Source: Marinobacterium ramblicola (lineage in GTDB: Bacteria > Pseudomonadota > Gammaproteobacteria > Pseudomonadales > Balneatricaceae). Taken from it: a stretch of 64,000 bases of DNA. The stretch spans positions 1 through 64,000 of the forward strand of contig NZ_JAHREP010000006.1 in the NCBI RefSeq assembly GCF_019084545.1. The letters run 5' to 3'. The position numbers were made by a program, and so were the translations under genes. This document shows positions 17,232 to 25,967 of the stretch, piece by piece. Below the pieces are notes generated by a model. It did no database searches, was not told the DNA's origin, and saw only the letters and a list, made by a program, of their open reading frames with translations. The stretch's first letter is position 1. The number at the start of each line of letters is the position of its first letter.

Positions 17232-18287
17232 ATGACGATTCACGCGCCCCTGCCCGACGACACACCACTTACGAAAAGTGCCGCAACGCCCGACGATAAG
17301 GTCAACCGCAGACTGTCCGTTGCCCCGATGATGGACTGGACGACTTCCGACGCGCGTGTCTTCCATCGATTGATGTCGCGCCATACCCTGCTCTATACCG
17401 AGATGGTCACCACCGGCGCGCTGATCCACGGTGATCGCGAGCGTTTCCTGCGCTACGACAAAAGCGAACATCCTCTGGCCTTGCAGCTTGGCGGCAGTAA
17501 TCCAAAGGAGCTCGCCGAGTGCGCCCGCATGGCGGAGGACTGGGGCTACGATGAGGTCAACCTCAACGTCGGCTGCCCCTCGGACCGGGTGCAAAACAAT
17601 ATGATCGGCGCCTGCCTGATGGCGCACCCCCAGCTGGTGGCGGAATGCCTGAGCGAGATGCAGGCGGCAACCCGACTGCCGGTGACGATCAAACATCGCC
17701 TGGGCATCGACGATCTGGATAGTTTCGAACACCTCCACCGGTTCGTCGAAATCGTCAAACAGAGTGGCTGTCGCAGCTTTACCATCCATGCCCGAAAAGC
17801 GATTCTCGACGGCTTGAGCCCGAAGGAGAATCGGGAGATCCCGCCGCTGATCTATGAGCACGTTTATCGGATCAAGCAGCTTTTTCCCGAGCTGGAGATC
17901 ATCATCAACGGCGGCATCAAATCACTGGAAGAAGCGCAAGCGCACCTTGAGCATGTCGATGGCGTGATGATTGGCCGGGAAGCCTATCAGAACCCCTATC
18001 CGATCCTCAGCCGAGCGGACGCCGACATCTTTGGCGACAACCACGCCATCGCCGACCGTTTGGCGATCGCCGAACAGTTCATCCCCTATCTGGAACGGCG
18101 CATTGCAGAGGGCGCCCCGCTGTACGCGGTGGTCAAGCATCTGCTGGGACTGTTTCATGGCCAGCGTGGCGGACGCCAGTTCCGGCGCCACCTGAGCGAA
18201 AACGGACACCAACGTGAAGCCGGCGTCGCCACATTCCGCGAAGCACTGCGCTTCGTCACACCGAATTCAATGCCCGATGAGGACTGA
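17232..18287 (+). CDS. dusA: tRNA dihydrouridine(20/20a) synthase DusA
   Basis: FMN-dependent enzyme reducing U20/U20a in tRNA D-loops. The 351-residue product has [43 protein letters not shown] with the catalytic Cys near 110, [20 protein letters not shown] (the GLSPKENR segment is diagnostic of DusA) and [10 protein letters not shown]. Length is normal after an N-terminal extension of about 20 residues. ATG 17232 is taken rather than the adjacent TTG. It is followed after 7 bases by tal. Confidence 0.94.
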   Translation: MTIHAPLPDDTPLTKSAATPDDKVNRRLSVAPMMDWTTSDARVFHRLMSRHTLLYTEMVTTGALIHGDRERFLRYDKSEHPLALQLGGSNPKELAECARMAEDWGYDEVNLNVGCPSDRVQNNMIGACLMAHPQLVAECLSEMQAATRLPVTIKHRLGIDDLDSFEHLHRFVEIVKQSGCRSFTIHARKAILDGLSPKENREIPPLIYEHVYRIKQLFPELEIIINGGIKSLEEAQAHLEHVDGVMIGREAYQNPYPILSRADADIFGDNHAIADRLAIAEQFIPYLERRIAEGAPLYAVVKHLLGLFHGQRGGRQFRRHLSENGHQREAGVATFREALRFVTPNSMPDED

Positions 18288-18294
18288 AGATCAG

Positions 18295-19242
18295 ATGGAT
18301 CAGCTTGAACAGCTTAAAAAGATCACCACCGTCGTCGCGGATACCGGCGACATCGACGCGATCCGCGCCTTCCAGCCGGTGGATGCCACCACCAACCCCT
18401 CGCTGCTGCTGAAGGCCAGCCAGGACGAGAAGTACGCACCGCTGCTCGATAAGGCGCGGCAATACGCCCTGACTCAGGGCGGAAGCGATCGCGATCAGCT
18501 GGCCAATATGAGCGACTACCTGGCGACACTGATCGGGCGCGAGATCCTGGAGATCATCCCCGGCCGCATCTCCACCGAGGTGGATGCGCGACTTTCGTTC
18601 GATACCCAGGCCACCATCGACAAAGCCCAGCGCCTGATCGAGCTGTACCAGCAACAGGGGGTTGACCCATCCCGCGTCCTGATCAAGATCGCCTCCACCT
18701 GGGAGGGGATCGAGGCGGCACGCCAGCTGGAAAAGGCGGGCATACAGTGCAACCTGACCCTGCTGTTCGGCTTCAGTCAGGCCCAGGCCTGTGCCGACGC
18801 CGGCGCATTCCTGATTTCACCTTTCGTTGGCCGCATCCTCGACTGGCACAAAGCACGCCAGCCCGACGCCAACTTCAGCGGCGACAATGATCCCGGCGTA
18901 CAGTCGGTGAGCCGTATCTACCGCTATTACAAGACCCACGGTTACGACACCATCGTGATGGGTGCCAGCTTCCGCAACATTGGCGAGATCCAGGCACTGG
19001 CCGGCTGCGACCGCCTGACCATTGCCCCTGCCCTGCTGCAGGAGCTGGCCAGCCTGAAACAACCGCTGGAGCGCAAACTAAGCCCCGAGAACAGCGGCTC
19101 GACCGACAGTAAAGAAGCCCTGGCAGAATCATCCTTCCGCTGGGCGCTCAATGGCGACGCCATGGCAACGGAAAAGCTGGCGGAGGGGATCCGTAACTTC
19201 GCCAAGGATCAGGAAACACTGGAACGCCTGCTCGCAGGCTGA
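18295..19242 (+). CDS. tal: transaldolase
   Basis: Pentose-phosphate pathway enzyme transferring a dihydroxyacetone unit from sedoheptulose-7-P. The 315-residue protein begins [19 protein letters not shown] as in enterobacterial TalB and has [13 protein letters not shown], the catalytic lysine in [12 protein letters not shown] (Schiff base) and [19 protein letters not shown] 18295 follows the dusA stop; an upstream ATG at 18277 inside dusA is less likely from family alignment. An intrinsic terminator follows. Confidence 0.96.
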   Translation: MDQLEQLKKITTVVADTGDIDAIRAFQPVDATTNPSLLLKASQDEKYAPLLDKARQYALTQGGSDRDQLANMSDYLATLIGREILEIIPGRISTEVDARLSFDTQATIDKAQRLIELYQQQGVDPSRVLIKIASTWEGIEAARQLEKAGIQCNLTLLFGFSQAQACADAGAFLISPFVGRILDWHKARQPDANFSGDNDPGVQSVSRIYRYYKTHGYDTIVMGASFRNIGEIQALAGCDRLTIAPALLQELASLKQPLERKLSPENSGSTDSKEALAESSFRWALNGDAMATEKLAEGIRNFAKDQETLERLLAG

Positions 19243-19251
19243 TCCACAACC

Positions 19252-19283
19252 AGGCGAGCGGCCCTGCCGGTCGCCTTTCTTTT
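19252..19283 (+). terminator. Rho-independent terminator of tal
   Basis: Stem AGGCGAGCGGC / GCCGGTCGCCT (one mismatch), loop CCT, followed by TTTCTTTT. It isolates tal from the following 5-oxoproline operon. Confidence 0.85.
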
Positions 19284-19291
19284 GCTCCTTC

Positions 19292-19310
19292 TGATAATTT
19301 TTATTTATCA
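19292..19310. promoter_or_regulatory. TGATAA-N7-TTATCA dyad upstream of the D-glutamate/5-oxoproline operon
   Basis: TGATAATTTTTATTTATCA has six-base inverted arms and contains T-N11-A spacing suitable for a LysR-type regulator. Further TTTATCA and TGATAAA half-sites occur at about 19354-19392, just before the first gene. A related AT-rich segment lies upstream of the aminotransferase gene near 24453-24470. Binding by the operon's LysR protein is inference. Confidence 0.4.
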
Positions 19311-19409
19311 CCATCGCAAACCAATATCGATTAGACAAAGCATTTCCACGTTATACACTCTGTTTATCAGTTGAATTCCAATGTTCTTGATAAAGAGGGC
19401 CTTGTATCG

Positions 19410-20198
19410 ATGCCGACGTCACTCTCACCCTACGAACTGCGCCAGCAGATACGCAGCGGCAGCTTCAGCAGCAACACCTCCGGTTATTGTGCGGGCTTCG
19501 TACAGGGCAACCTGGCCATTCTCCCCAAAGCCTACGCCGACGAGTTTCTGATGTTCTGTCAGCTCAACCCCAAGCCCTGCCCGATCATCGGCATATCGGC
19601 GAATCCGGGTGAGTACATGCTGCCGGATCTCGGCAAGGACCTCGATATCCGCCGTGACATTCCGCGCTACCGCATCTATGAGAATGGCGAACTCAGATCC
19701 GAAGTCACCGATATCGTCGATTACTGGCAGGACGACATGGTCGCTTTTCTGCTCGGCTGCTCCTTCTCCTTCGAAGAAGCACTTCTCGCCGACGGGCTTG
19801 AGATCCGCAATATCACCGAGAAGGTCAATGTACCGATGTACCGCACCAGCATCCCCTGCAAAAGCGCAGGGCGCTTCAGCGGCACCACAGTGGTCAGCAT
19901 GCGCCCCATGAAACCCGCCGATGCCATCCGCGCCATCCAGATCTGCTCGCGTTTCCCTTCCGTACATGGCGCACCGCTGCATTTCGGCGACCCGGCTGCG
20001 ATCGGTATCCGCGACATCGGCACCCCCGACTTCGGCGATGCGGTAACCATCAACGAAGGCGAAGTACCCGTGTTCTGGGCCTGCGGCGTAACCCCCCAGG
20101 TGGCAATCGAATCGGCGCGCCCGCCGATCTGCATTACCCACAGTCCGGGCCATATGCTGGTGACCGACCTGCCCAACAGTCGGCTCGCGATCCTCTGA
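19410..20198 (+). CDS. DUF1445 family protein (D-glutamate cyclase family / putative hydro-lyase)
   Basis: A 262-residue cytoplasmic protein of the YcsI/DUF1445 family. Recognisable segments are [72 protein letters not shown] and [12 protein letters not shown]. In the vertebrate mitochondrial D-glutamate cyclase this family forms the N-terminal half of the protein, and the C-terminal half matches the product of 22590-23435 in this same operon. ATG 19410 is preferred over an upstream in-frame start because GAGGG precedes it. It lies first in the operon, 25 bases before pxpA. The reaction is inferred, not shown. Confidence 0.85.
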   Translation: MPTSLSPYELRQQIRSGSFSSNTSGYCAGFVQGNLAILPKAYADEFLMFCQLNPKPCPIIGISANPGEYMLPDLGKDLDIRRDIPRYRIYENGELRSEVTDIVDYWQDDMVAFLLGCSFSFEEALLADGLEIRNITEKVNVPMYRTSIPCKSAGRFSGTTVVSMRPMKPADAIRAIQICSRFPSVHGAPLHFGDPAAIGIRDIGTPDFGDAVTINEGEVPVFWACGVTPQVAIESARPPICITHSPGHMLVTDLPNSRLAIL

Positions 20199-20223
20199 TC
20201 ACCGAACATTGCCAGGAGGAGAG

Positions 20224-20958
20224 ATGTCAGTACTACTCAATTGCGATCTCGGCGAGAGCTTCGGTGCCTGGTCCATGGGCATGGACGAGATGGTCATGCC
20301 CCATATCGACCAGGCCAACGTCGCCTGCGGCTTTCATGCCGGCGACCCGCTGGTGATCCAGAACACCCTACGCATGGCGCGCGAGAACGGCGTCTCCGTC
20401 GGCGCTCACCCGGCCTACCCCGACCTGATGGGGTTTGGCAGACGCTCCATACACGCCAGCGCCAACGAGATCCACGCGCTGATCCATTACCAGGTTTCCG
20501 CACTCGACGGTATGGCCGCCTGCGCAGGTCTCGAACTCGCCTATGTTAAGCCGCACGGTGCGCTGTATAACGATATGATGGCCAAGCCCTCCGTGCGCCA
20601 GGCGATCATGAAAGCGGTGGCCGATTACTACCGCCCGATCAAACTGATGCTGCAAGCGACCCCGGAAGCGGAGAGCCACCGTATTGAGGCTGAACACTAC
20701 GGCATCGAGCTGCTGTTCGAAGCCTTTGCCGACCGCTGCTATGACGACGACGGCAAACTGCTGTCGCGCACCAAGCCCGGTGCCGTGCACAGCCGCGAGA
20801 AGATGCTCGATCAGGTACGCCAACTGTCCGAAGAGAGCAGCGTGACCACGATCAGCGGCCACATACTCAAGCTGGAGGTGGATACCATCTGCGTGCATGG
20901 CGATAACGCCGAAGGAATCGAAGCGATTCGCGAGATCCGGGAGATGCTGGCGCCATGA
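20224..20958 (+). CDS. pxpA: 5-oxoprolinase subunit PxpA (LamB/YcsF family)
   Basis: Subunit of the ATP-dependent bacterial 5-oxoprolinase, which opens 5-oxoproline to glutamate. The 244-residue protein begins SVLLNCDLGESFGAW, the family signature, and continues with HIDQANVACGFHAGDP, GAHPAYPDLMGFGRR and YVKPHGALYND. The ATG at 20224 is fixed by an almost perfect AGGAGGAGAG. It overlaps pxpB by four bases. Confidence 0.95.
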   Translation: MSVLLNCDLGESFGAWSMGMDEMVMPHIDQANVACGFHAGDPLVIQNTLRMARENGVSVGAHPAYPDLMGFGRRSIHASANEIHALIHYQVSALDGMAACAGLELAYVKPHGALYNDMMAKPSVRQAIMKAVADYYRPIKLMLQATPEAESHRIEAEHYGIELLFEAFADRCYDDDGKLLSRTKPGAVHSREKMLDQVRQLSEESSVTTISGHILKLEVDTICVHGDNAEGIEAIREIREMLAP

Positions 20959-21632
20959 GAATCGCAGTGGCCGGTGAAAACTCGCTGATACTCTACTTTG
21001 GTGATACCACGGATCCGCGCATCTCGGCACAGGTACAACATGCCGTCGGCGAAACCGAACGTCTGCTGGGTGAGGCGCTGATCGATCTGGTGCCCTCCTA
21101 TGCATCGCTGCTGGTGATCTACAACCCCTTTCTGATCGACCATCTGGAGGTGCGCAGGCGCCTGCAGGAACTGGCCAACAACAGCGCCGAGGGTGAGGTA
21201 ACCGAAGGCACCCTGATTAAACTACCGGTCTGGTACTCAACCGAATCGGGACCCGACCTGGAGGCGCTGGCGCAGAAAGCGGGGCTGAGCGTAGATGAGG
21301 TGATCGCCCTGCACGCCACCACCGAATACCGCGTCTACGCTATAGGTTTTGCCCCCGGCTTCGCCTACCTGGGTCAGGTGGATGAGCGCATCGCCGCACC
21401 GCGCCTGGCCACACCGCGCCAGGTCGTACCTCGCGGTTCGGTCGCCATTGCCGATCGCCAGACCGCCATCTACCCCTCCGCCTCCCCCGGCGGCTGGAAC
21501 CTGATCGGACGCTGTCCCACCCGCATGTTCGATCCGGATAGCGATCCCTGCATGCCGGTACAGGTCGGCGATCGAGTCAGTTTCGAACCGATCGACAAAG
21601 CGCGCTATCTGGAGCTGGGAGGCGAGCTATGA
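20955..21632 (+). CDS. pxpB: 5-oxoprolinase subunit PxpB (KipI family)
   Basis: A 225-residue KipI-type subunit, with SLLVIYNPF, the cyclophilin-like core YAIGFAPGFAYLGQVDERIAAPR and the C-terminal SPGGWNLIGRCP that marks PxpB/KipI. It works with PxpC as the ATP-dependent half of 5-oxoprolinase. ATGA overlaps join it to pxpA and pxpC, so the three subunits are translationally coupled. Confidence 0.95.
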   Translation: MRIAVAGENSLILYFGDTTDPRISAQVQHAVGETERLLGEALIDLVPSYASLLVIYNPFLIDHLEVRRRLQELANNSAEGEVTEGTLIKLPVWYSTESGPDLEALAQKAGLSVDEVIALHATTEYRVYAIGFAPGFAYLGQVDERIAAPRLATPRQVVPRGSVAIADRQTAIYPSASPGGWNLIGRCPTRMFDPDSDPCMPVQVGDRVSFEPIDKARYLELGGEL

Positions 21633-22570
21633 GCGGATTCAACGTACGCCAACCCGGCCTGATGACACTGATTACCGATAGCGGCCGAATCGGCCATCAC
21701 CGCATCGGCCTGACCACCGGCGGCCCGCTGGACCCTATGGCCTTCGCCTGGGCCAACCGCCTGCTGGGCAATGAACCCAATGCCACCGCCCTGGAGATCA
21801 GCATCGGCAGCCTGGTGCTCGAAGCGCAGGTCGATACCTGGCTGGTACTGACCGGTGGCGAACTGCCGCTGAAGATCAATGGCAAAGAGATGGAGCGCTG
21901 GCAAGCGCACCGGGTCAACGTCGGCGACCGCATAGAGGCGGGCTTCAGCCAGGCGGGTGCGCGAGGCTACCTTGCGGTCAGCGGCGGCTTCGATATCCCA
22001 CCGACGTTCGGCAGCACCGCGACCGTACAGCGTGAAAAGCTCGGCGGGCTAAACGGCCAGAAACTGCAGAGCGGTGACCGGTTACCCTGCGCCAGCGCCC
22101 CCGATGCCGGTGGCTTCCGCCTGCCCGCTCCCTATCAGCCGAACTATCGCAACACTGCGCCCTTGCGCGTGATTCTCGGCTACCAGCAGGATGCCTTCAG
22201 CGCGGTACAAAAGCAGCTGTTCTTCACCAGCAGCTACCGTATCAGCGATCGTGCCGACCGTATGGGTTACCGCCTCGAGGGGCCTGCCATCCCACCATCG
22301 ATCAATGGCATTTTGTCCGAAGGGATCTGCCTGGGCGCGATCCAGGTGCCGTCCGACGGCCAGCCGATCGTGTTGCTTAACGATCGCCAGACCATTGGTG
22401 GATACCCCAAGATCGGCAGCCTGTTCTCCCAGGATCTGGCCCGTCTGGCCCAGATGCTTCCCGGTACCGAGATCAGCTTCACGCCGTTCACTCAGGACGA
22501 AGCCCACAATCAACTGCTACTTAATCAGCGCTACTACAGCATGATCGAACCGATCGCCGTAACGCCTTGA
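21629..22570 (+). CDS. pxpC: 5-oxoprolinase subunit PxpC (KipA family)
   Basis: A 313-residue biotin-dependent-carboxylase-like (KipA/AHS2) subunit with TLITDSGRIGHHRIGLTTGG, GAL-type core VSGGFDIPPTFGS and C-terminal QTIGGYPKIG. Together with PxpA and PxpB it completes the 5-oxoprolinase. The gene ends 19 bases before the DUF4392 gene, keeping all five genes in one transcript. Confidence 0.95.
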   Translation: MSGFNVRQPGLMTLITDSGRIGHHRIGLTTGGPLDPMAFAWANRLLGNEPNATALEISIGSLVLEAQVDTWLVLTGGELPLKINGKEMERWQAHRVNVGDRIEAGFSQAGARGYLAVSGGFDIPPTFGSTATVQREKLGGLNGQKLQSGDRLPCASAPDAGGFRLPAPYQPNYRNTAPLRVILGYQQDAFSAVQKQLFFTSSYRISDRADRMGYRLEGPAIPPSINGILSEGICLGAIQVPSDGQPIVLLNDRQTIGGYPKIGSLFSQDLARLAQMLPGTEISFTPFTQDEAHNQLLLNQRYYSMIEPIAVTP

Positions 22571-22589
22571 TATCAGGACACCTAAGGCT

Positions 22590-23435
22590 ATGACAGAGAA
22601 CAATGCTCAGCTGAATAAACAGATCGAGGATCTACTGGTCCAGAAAAACCTGCGTGGAATGAAAGACGTGCAGCCTGCGCTGGCCAGCGGCTATTACGCT
22701 CGCGCGGCGCGCCACCTGCAGGGCTGCAAGGGCACGGTACTGATCGGCACCGGCTTCCCGGTCGTCGACACCTTTGAAACCGACGGCCCGGTGGGCGCCA
22801 TTGCGCTCTACCAGACCCTGAAATACCTGGGTGCCGAACCGATCATCGTCTGCGGCAAGCCGATCTCCAGCATGCTGGCCCCGGACTACAAGGTACACGA
22901 GATTCAGGTCGGCGAGCACGACCTGCGTGAGCTGGAGGCGCTGGAAGCACTGGCCCGCTACCGTCCCGAGGTGGTGCTCTCCATCGAGCGCCCCGGCCAA
23001 GCCGCGGATGGTGGCTACTACAACATGCGTGGTGAAAGCATCAGCGCCCGCACCGCCTGTTTCGATACCTTCGTCAAAGCCGCCAACTGCCCCACCATCG
23101 GCATAGGCGACGGCGGCAACGAGATCGGCATGGGCAATATCGTCGATGCGATCAGCAAGCTGAATATCGTCCCCAGCGCCACCCGCGTCGATGAATTGCT
23201 GATTGCCGATGTGTCCAACTGGGGTGCATACGGTATCATCGCCCTGCTCGGCTACTGGAAGGGTGAAGACCTGCTGGCACGCATCGATCCCCAATCCATC
23301 CTGCGCTACCTGTCGGAGCGCGGCAGTGTCGATGGCGTCACCCGTCTCAACGAACTGACCGAAGACGGCCTGCCGTCGAGCGAGGGGGAAGCGGTCATCA
23401 CCGAACTGAGACGACTGACAGGATTCATCGACTGA
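22590..23435 (+). CDS. DUF4392 family protein (D-glutamate cyclase-like, C-terminal domain family)
   Basis: A 281-residue cytoplasmic protein. The features that place it in DUF4392 are GTVLIGTGFPVVDTFETDGP, VVLSIERPGQAADGGYYNMRG and TIGIGDGGNEIGMGNI. In the vertebrate D-glutamate cyclase this domain is fused behind a DUF1445 domain; here the two are separate genes on either side of pxpABC. The expected role is interconversion of D-glutamate and 5-oxoproline, feeding PxpABC. AAGG precedes the ATG. Which of the two proteins carries the active site cannot be told from the sequence. Confidence 0.82.
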   Translation: MTENNAQLNKQIEDLLVQKNLRGMKDVQPALASGYYARAARHLQGCKGTVLIGTGFPVVDTFETDGPVGAIALYQTLKYLGAEPIIVCGKPISSMLAPDYKVHEIQVGEHDLRELEALEALARYRPEVVLSIERPGQAADGGYYNMRGESISARTACFDTFVKAANCPTIGIGDGGNEIGMGNIVDAISKLNIVPSATRVDELLIADVSNWGAYGIIALLGYWKGEDLLARIDPQSILRYLSERGSVDGVTRLNELTEDGLPSSEGEAVITELRRLTGFID

Positions 23436-23465
23436 ACCGATGGCCGGCTGGAGATAAGGCTTACC

Positions 23466-24353
23466 GTGCGTCTACGCAACCTGCATACCTTTTTGACTGT
23501 TGCACGCCTGGGCAGCTTCCATGCGGCAGCGTCGCAGCTGCACGCCTCCCAGCCGGCCATATCCGCCCGCATCAGCGCGCTGGAGGATGAACTCAACGTC
23601 CAGCTGTTCGCTCGCGACAAGCGCGGGACCCAGCTCACCCCCAGAGGCATACAGCTGCTACCCTATGCCGAAAAACTGATCGCGATCAGCCGCGAGATGA
23701 AGACGCAGCTTACGGACGACGCTCCTGAACGCGGCACAGTGCGCATCGGCATCGTCGATACGCTGACCCACCTATGGCTCTCCCGACTCCTGACCAGCTG
23801 GCATACGGAGCATCCACTCATCGCCTTCGAGCTGATCAGCGATGTGACCTCGTCACTGATCGCACAACTCAAAGCCGCCGATCTCGACCTGGTGCTGATG
23901 GTAGCGGATGAACAACCCATGCCGGCGTTTGTCAGCGAACCCCTGTGCAGCTATGCGCAGTGCTGGGTAGCAAGCCCCACCCTTCCGGGGGCATCGAATA
24001 TCCGCAGCATTCATGATCTTGCCGAACAGGCGATACTCTCCTTCCCTCGCGGAAGCCGCCCCTGGCGCTACCTGACCAACCTGTTCGCCCCCCTGGGTGA
24101 CGCAGCTCCGGTGATTCACACCTGCAGCTCGGTTGCCAGCCTGCTGACCCTGGTCAAGCAGGGGGTGGGTATCGCCTTCCTGCCCGAGCCGCTGGTCGCG
24201 GAGGAGTTAGCAGCGGAACAACTCTTCTCCATCGAGAGCTTACCCAGGGCTCCTGCGCTAAACTTCTGTTGTGCGTGGCGCCTTGACGATGATCGTATAT
24301 TGCCGAGGCTATTGGCTGAAACGGCGAGAAACATGATCACTCCGACCAAATGA
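23466..24353 (+). CDS. LysR-family transcriptional regulator
   Basis: A 295-residue regulator with an N-terminal winged helix (LRNLHTFLTVARLGSFHAAASQL, SQPAISARISALEDEL) and a periplasmic-binding-like effector domain from about residue 90. It begins with GTG at 23466, 30 bases after the DUF4392 gene. It lies downstream of the genes it probably controls rather than divergent from them, unlike most LysR regulators. Candidate effectors are D-glutamate or 5-oxoproline (inference). Confidence 0.9.
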   Translation: MRLRNLHTFLTVARLGSFHAAASQLHASQPAISARISALEDELNVQLFARDKRGTQLTPRGIQLLPYAEKLIAISREMKTQLTDDAPERGTVRIGIVDTLTHLWLSRLLTSWHTEHPLIAFELISDVTSSLIAQLKAADLDLVLMVADEQPMPAFVSEPLCSYAQCWVASPTLPGASNIRSIHDLAEQAILSFPRGSRPWRYLTNLFAPLGDAAPVIHTCSSVASLLTLVKQGVGIAFLPEPLVAEELAAEQLFSIESLPRAPALNFCCAWRLDDDRILPRLLAETARNMITPTK

Positions 24354-24553
24354 GAAGGATATTTTCTCATTTTTTCAGCAAAAAACAGATGAATTAATGA
24401 GCATTTGGTCATTTATGTAAAAATATCTTTTTCTTTTATAACGTATTGAAATAGATAATCACTTTTATAAAACTCTTGGTATTCCCTGGGTCAGAAACCT
24501 TGGCACCTATCATAACGGTGTCGACTGTGTTCGAGAGATTAGAGGTCAGATCG

Positions 24554-25411
24554 ATGAGTATCGCGTATTTGAACGGCACCTACCTTCCGCTGGAAGAAGC
24601 CCGCATTTCGCCGCTGGACCGCGGCTTCCTGTTTGGCGACGGTATCTACGAAGTCATCCCCTACTACAACCGTCAGCCGGTCGGTTTCGGGCCTCACATG
24701 CAGCGCATGATCAACGGTCTGGCCGCACTCGAGATCAAGTGCAACAAGTCGGTCGATGAATGGCGCGAGCTGCTGGGCACACTGATCGCCCAGAACGAAG
24801 GCGATAACTTCGGTGTATACGTGCACGTATCGCGCGGCGCCGACACCAAACGTTTTCACGCCTATCCGGAAAATGTCGAACCGACCATCTTTGCCTTTGC
24901 CTTCAGCATCAAAGAGCCAGAGCCGGTCGATCGTGCCCAGGTACACCCCTACACCGTGTCCAGCACTCAGGATCTGCGCTGGAAGCGCTGCAACATCAAG
25001 TCCACTGCGCTACTGGGCAACGTCATGCATTTCCAGCAGGGTTATGCCTCAGGCAATAACGAGATTCTGCTGTACAACGACAAGAACGAACTGACCGAAG
25101 GCAGCTCCTGCAACGCCTTTATCGTCAAAGACGGCGTCGTGATCACACCGATCGAAGACAACCAGATACTGCCGGGTATTACCCGCCGCATCATCATCGA
25201 CAGTCTGAAGGCCGACGGCTCCATCAAGGTGGAAGAGCGCACCGTCACCATGGATGAAGTGCGTAACGCCGACGAGATCTGGATCACCAGCTCCTCCAAG
25301 GAGATCGCTCCGGTGATTAAACTGGACGGTAATCCGGTCGGAAACGGCGAGGTCGGCCCCGTCTGGGAAGCCGCATTCCGCATCTACACCGAGCGTAAGT
25401 TCGATTTCTAA
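24554..25411 (+). CDS. D-amino-acid aminotransferase (PLP fold type IV)
   Basis: A 285-residue class IV aminotransferase, with YLNGTYLPLEEARISPLDRGFLFGDGIYEV at the N-terminus, the PLP lysine in CNIKSTALLGN (about residue 147) and LTEGSSCNAFIVKDG near 185. Residue pattern and length fit D-alanine aminotransferases, which move amino groups between D-amino acids and 2-oxoglutarate, giving D-glutamate. That product is the substrate expected for the cyclase upstream. ATG 24554 has AGAGG before it. A 200-base AT-rich gap from lysR may carry its own promoter. A branched-chain or 4-amino-4-deoxychorismate role is less likely. Confidence 0.85.
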   Translation: MSIAYLNGTYLPLEEARISPLDRGFLFGDGIYEVIPYYNRQPVGFGPHMQRMINGLAALEIKCNKSVDEWRELLGTLIAQNEGDNFGVYVHVSRGADTKRFHAYPENVEPTIFAFAFSIKEPEPVDRAQVHPYTVSSTQDLRWKRCNIKSTALLGNVMHFQQGYASGNNEILLYNDKNELTEGSSCNAFIVKDGVVITPIEDNQILPGITRRIIIDSLKADGSIKVEERTVTMDEVRNADEIWITSSSKEIAPVIKLDGNPVGNGEVGPVWEAAFRIYTERKFDF

Positions 25412-25425
25412 TCGATACGCCAGAG

Positions 25426-25463
25426 CAATAAAGAAGGGCGCCACAGAGCGCCCTTCTTTATTG
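25426..25463. terminator. bidirectional Rho-independent terminator
   Basis: Perfect 16-base inverted repeat CAATAAAGAAGGGCGC / GCGCCCTTCTTTATTG around a CACAGA loop. The A and T tracts allow termination on both strands, serving the aminotransferase gene and the convergent STAS gene. Confidence 0.92.
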
Positions 25464-25481
25464 TTACGATTTTTTTCAGAT

Positions 25482-25967
25482 TCAGCCGCAACTCTCGAGT
25501 GTCGCGACCAGATCCTTGAACGCATTGCGATTTGATTCGTTCAGATCGATCAGCACGCGATGAGCACCAATAATGCGAGCACGCACCTGATCCTCCGACT
25601 CCAACACAAATGGAACCTGCTCCAGATCGGATGCACTGGTCGGCATGGTATCAAGCAGCAAAAAAACCTGATCGAAGCCCATGGAATACAGGATGCGGGT
25701 GATATCGGGATTGGTTGAAACCAGCGCAGGGCGGGGCAACCCTTTCTCTTCGGCCTTGATCGCAAGCTTGGCAATCAGGCCCAGCGAAGTACTGTCGATC
25801 GTGCTGGTCTCGGTCAGGTCGATCAACGTATCGCGGATCTCGCTTCGTCCAAGCACAGCCTCCAGATGCAGATCGATGGTCGAACAGAGCGTCAGACGCA
25901 CCTCACCAACAAACTTCAATACGTAATGCCCATCGCGACACGCGTAAAAAATGGCGCCTTCGCTCAT
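25482..25967 (-). CDS. STAS-domain anti-sigma factor antagonist-like protein
   Basis: A 161-residue protein. Residues ~10-110 form a STAS domain with LIDLTETSTIDSTSLGLIAKL, where the serine after STID is at the position phosphorylated in SpoIIAA-type antagonists. An extra C-terminal extension of about 45 residues (RARIIGAHRVLIDLNESNRNAF) is not part of the STAS core. It overlaps the upstream phosphatase gene by four bases, so the pair should be made together. The arrangement recalls HsbA of Pseudomonas. Confidence 0.85.
   Translation of the reverse strand: MSEGAIFYACRDGHYVLKFVGEVRLTLCSTIDLHLEAVLGRSEIRDTLIDLTETSTIDSTSLGLIAKLAIKAEEKGLPRPALVSTNPDITRILYSMGFDQVFLLLDTMPTSASDLEQVPFVLESEDQVRARIIGAHRVLIDLNESNRNAFKDLVATLESCG

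Noticed and set aside
24446-24471. TTGAAA/TATAAA promoter in front of the aminotransferase gene
   Set aside because: The spacing of 14 bases is too short for a normal sigma-70 promoter in an AT-rich stretch where such hexamers occur by chance.
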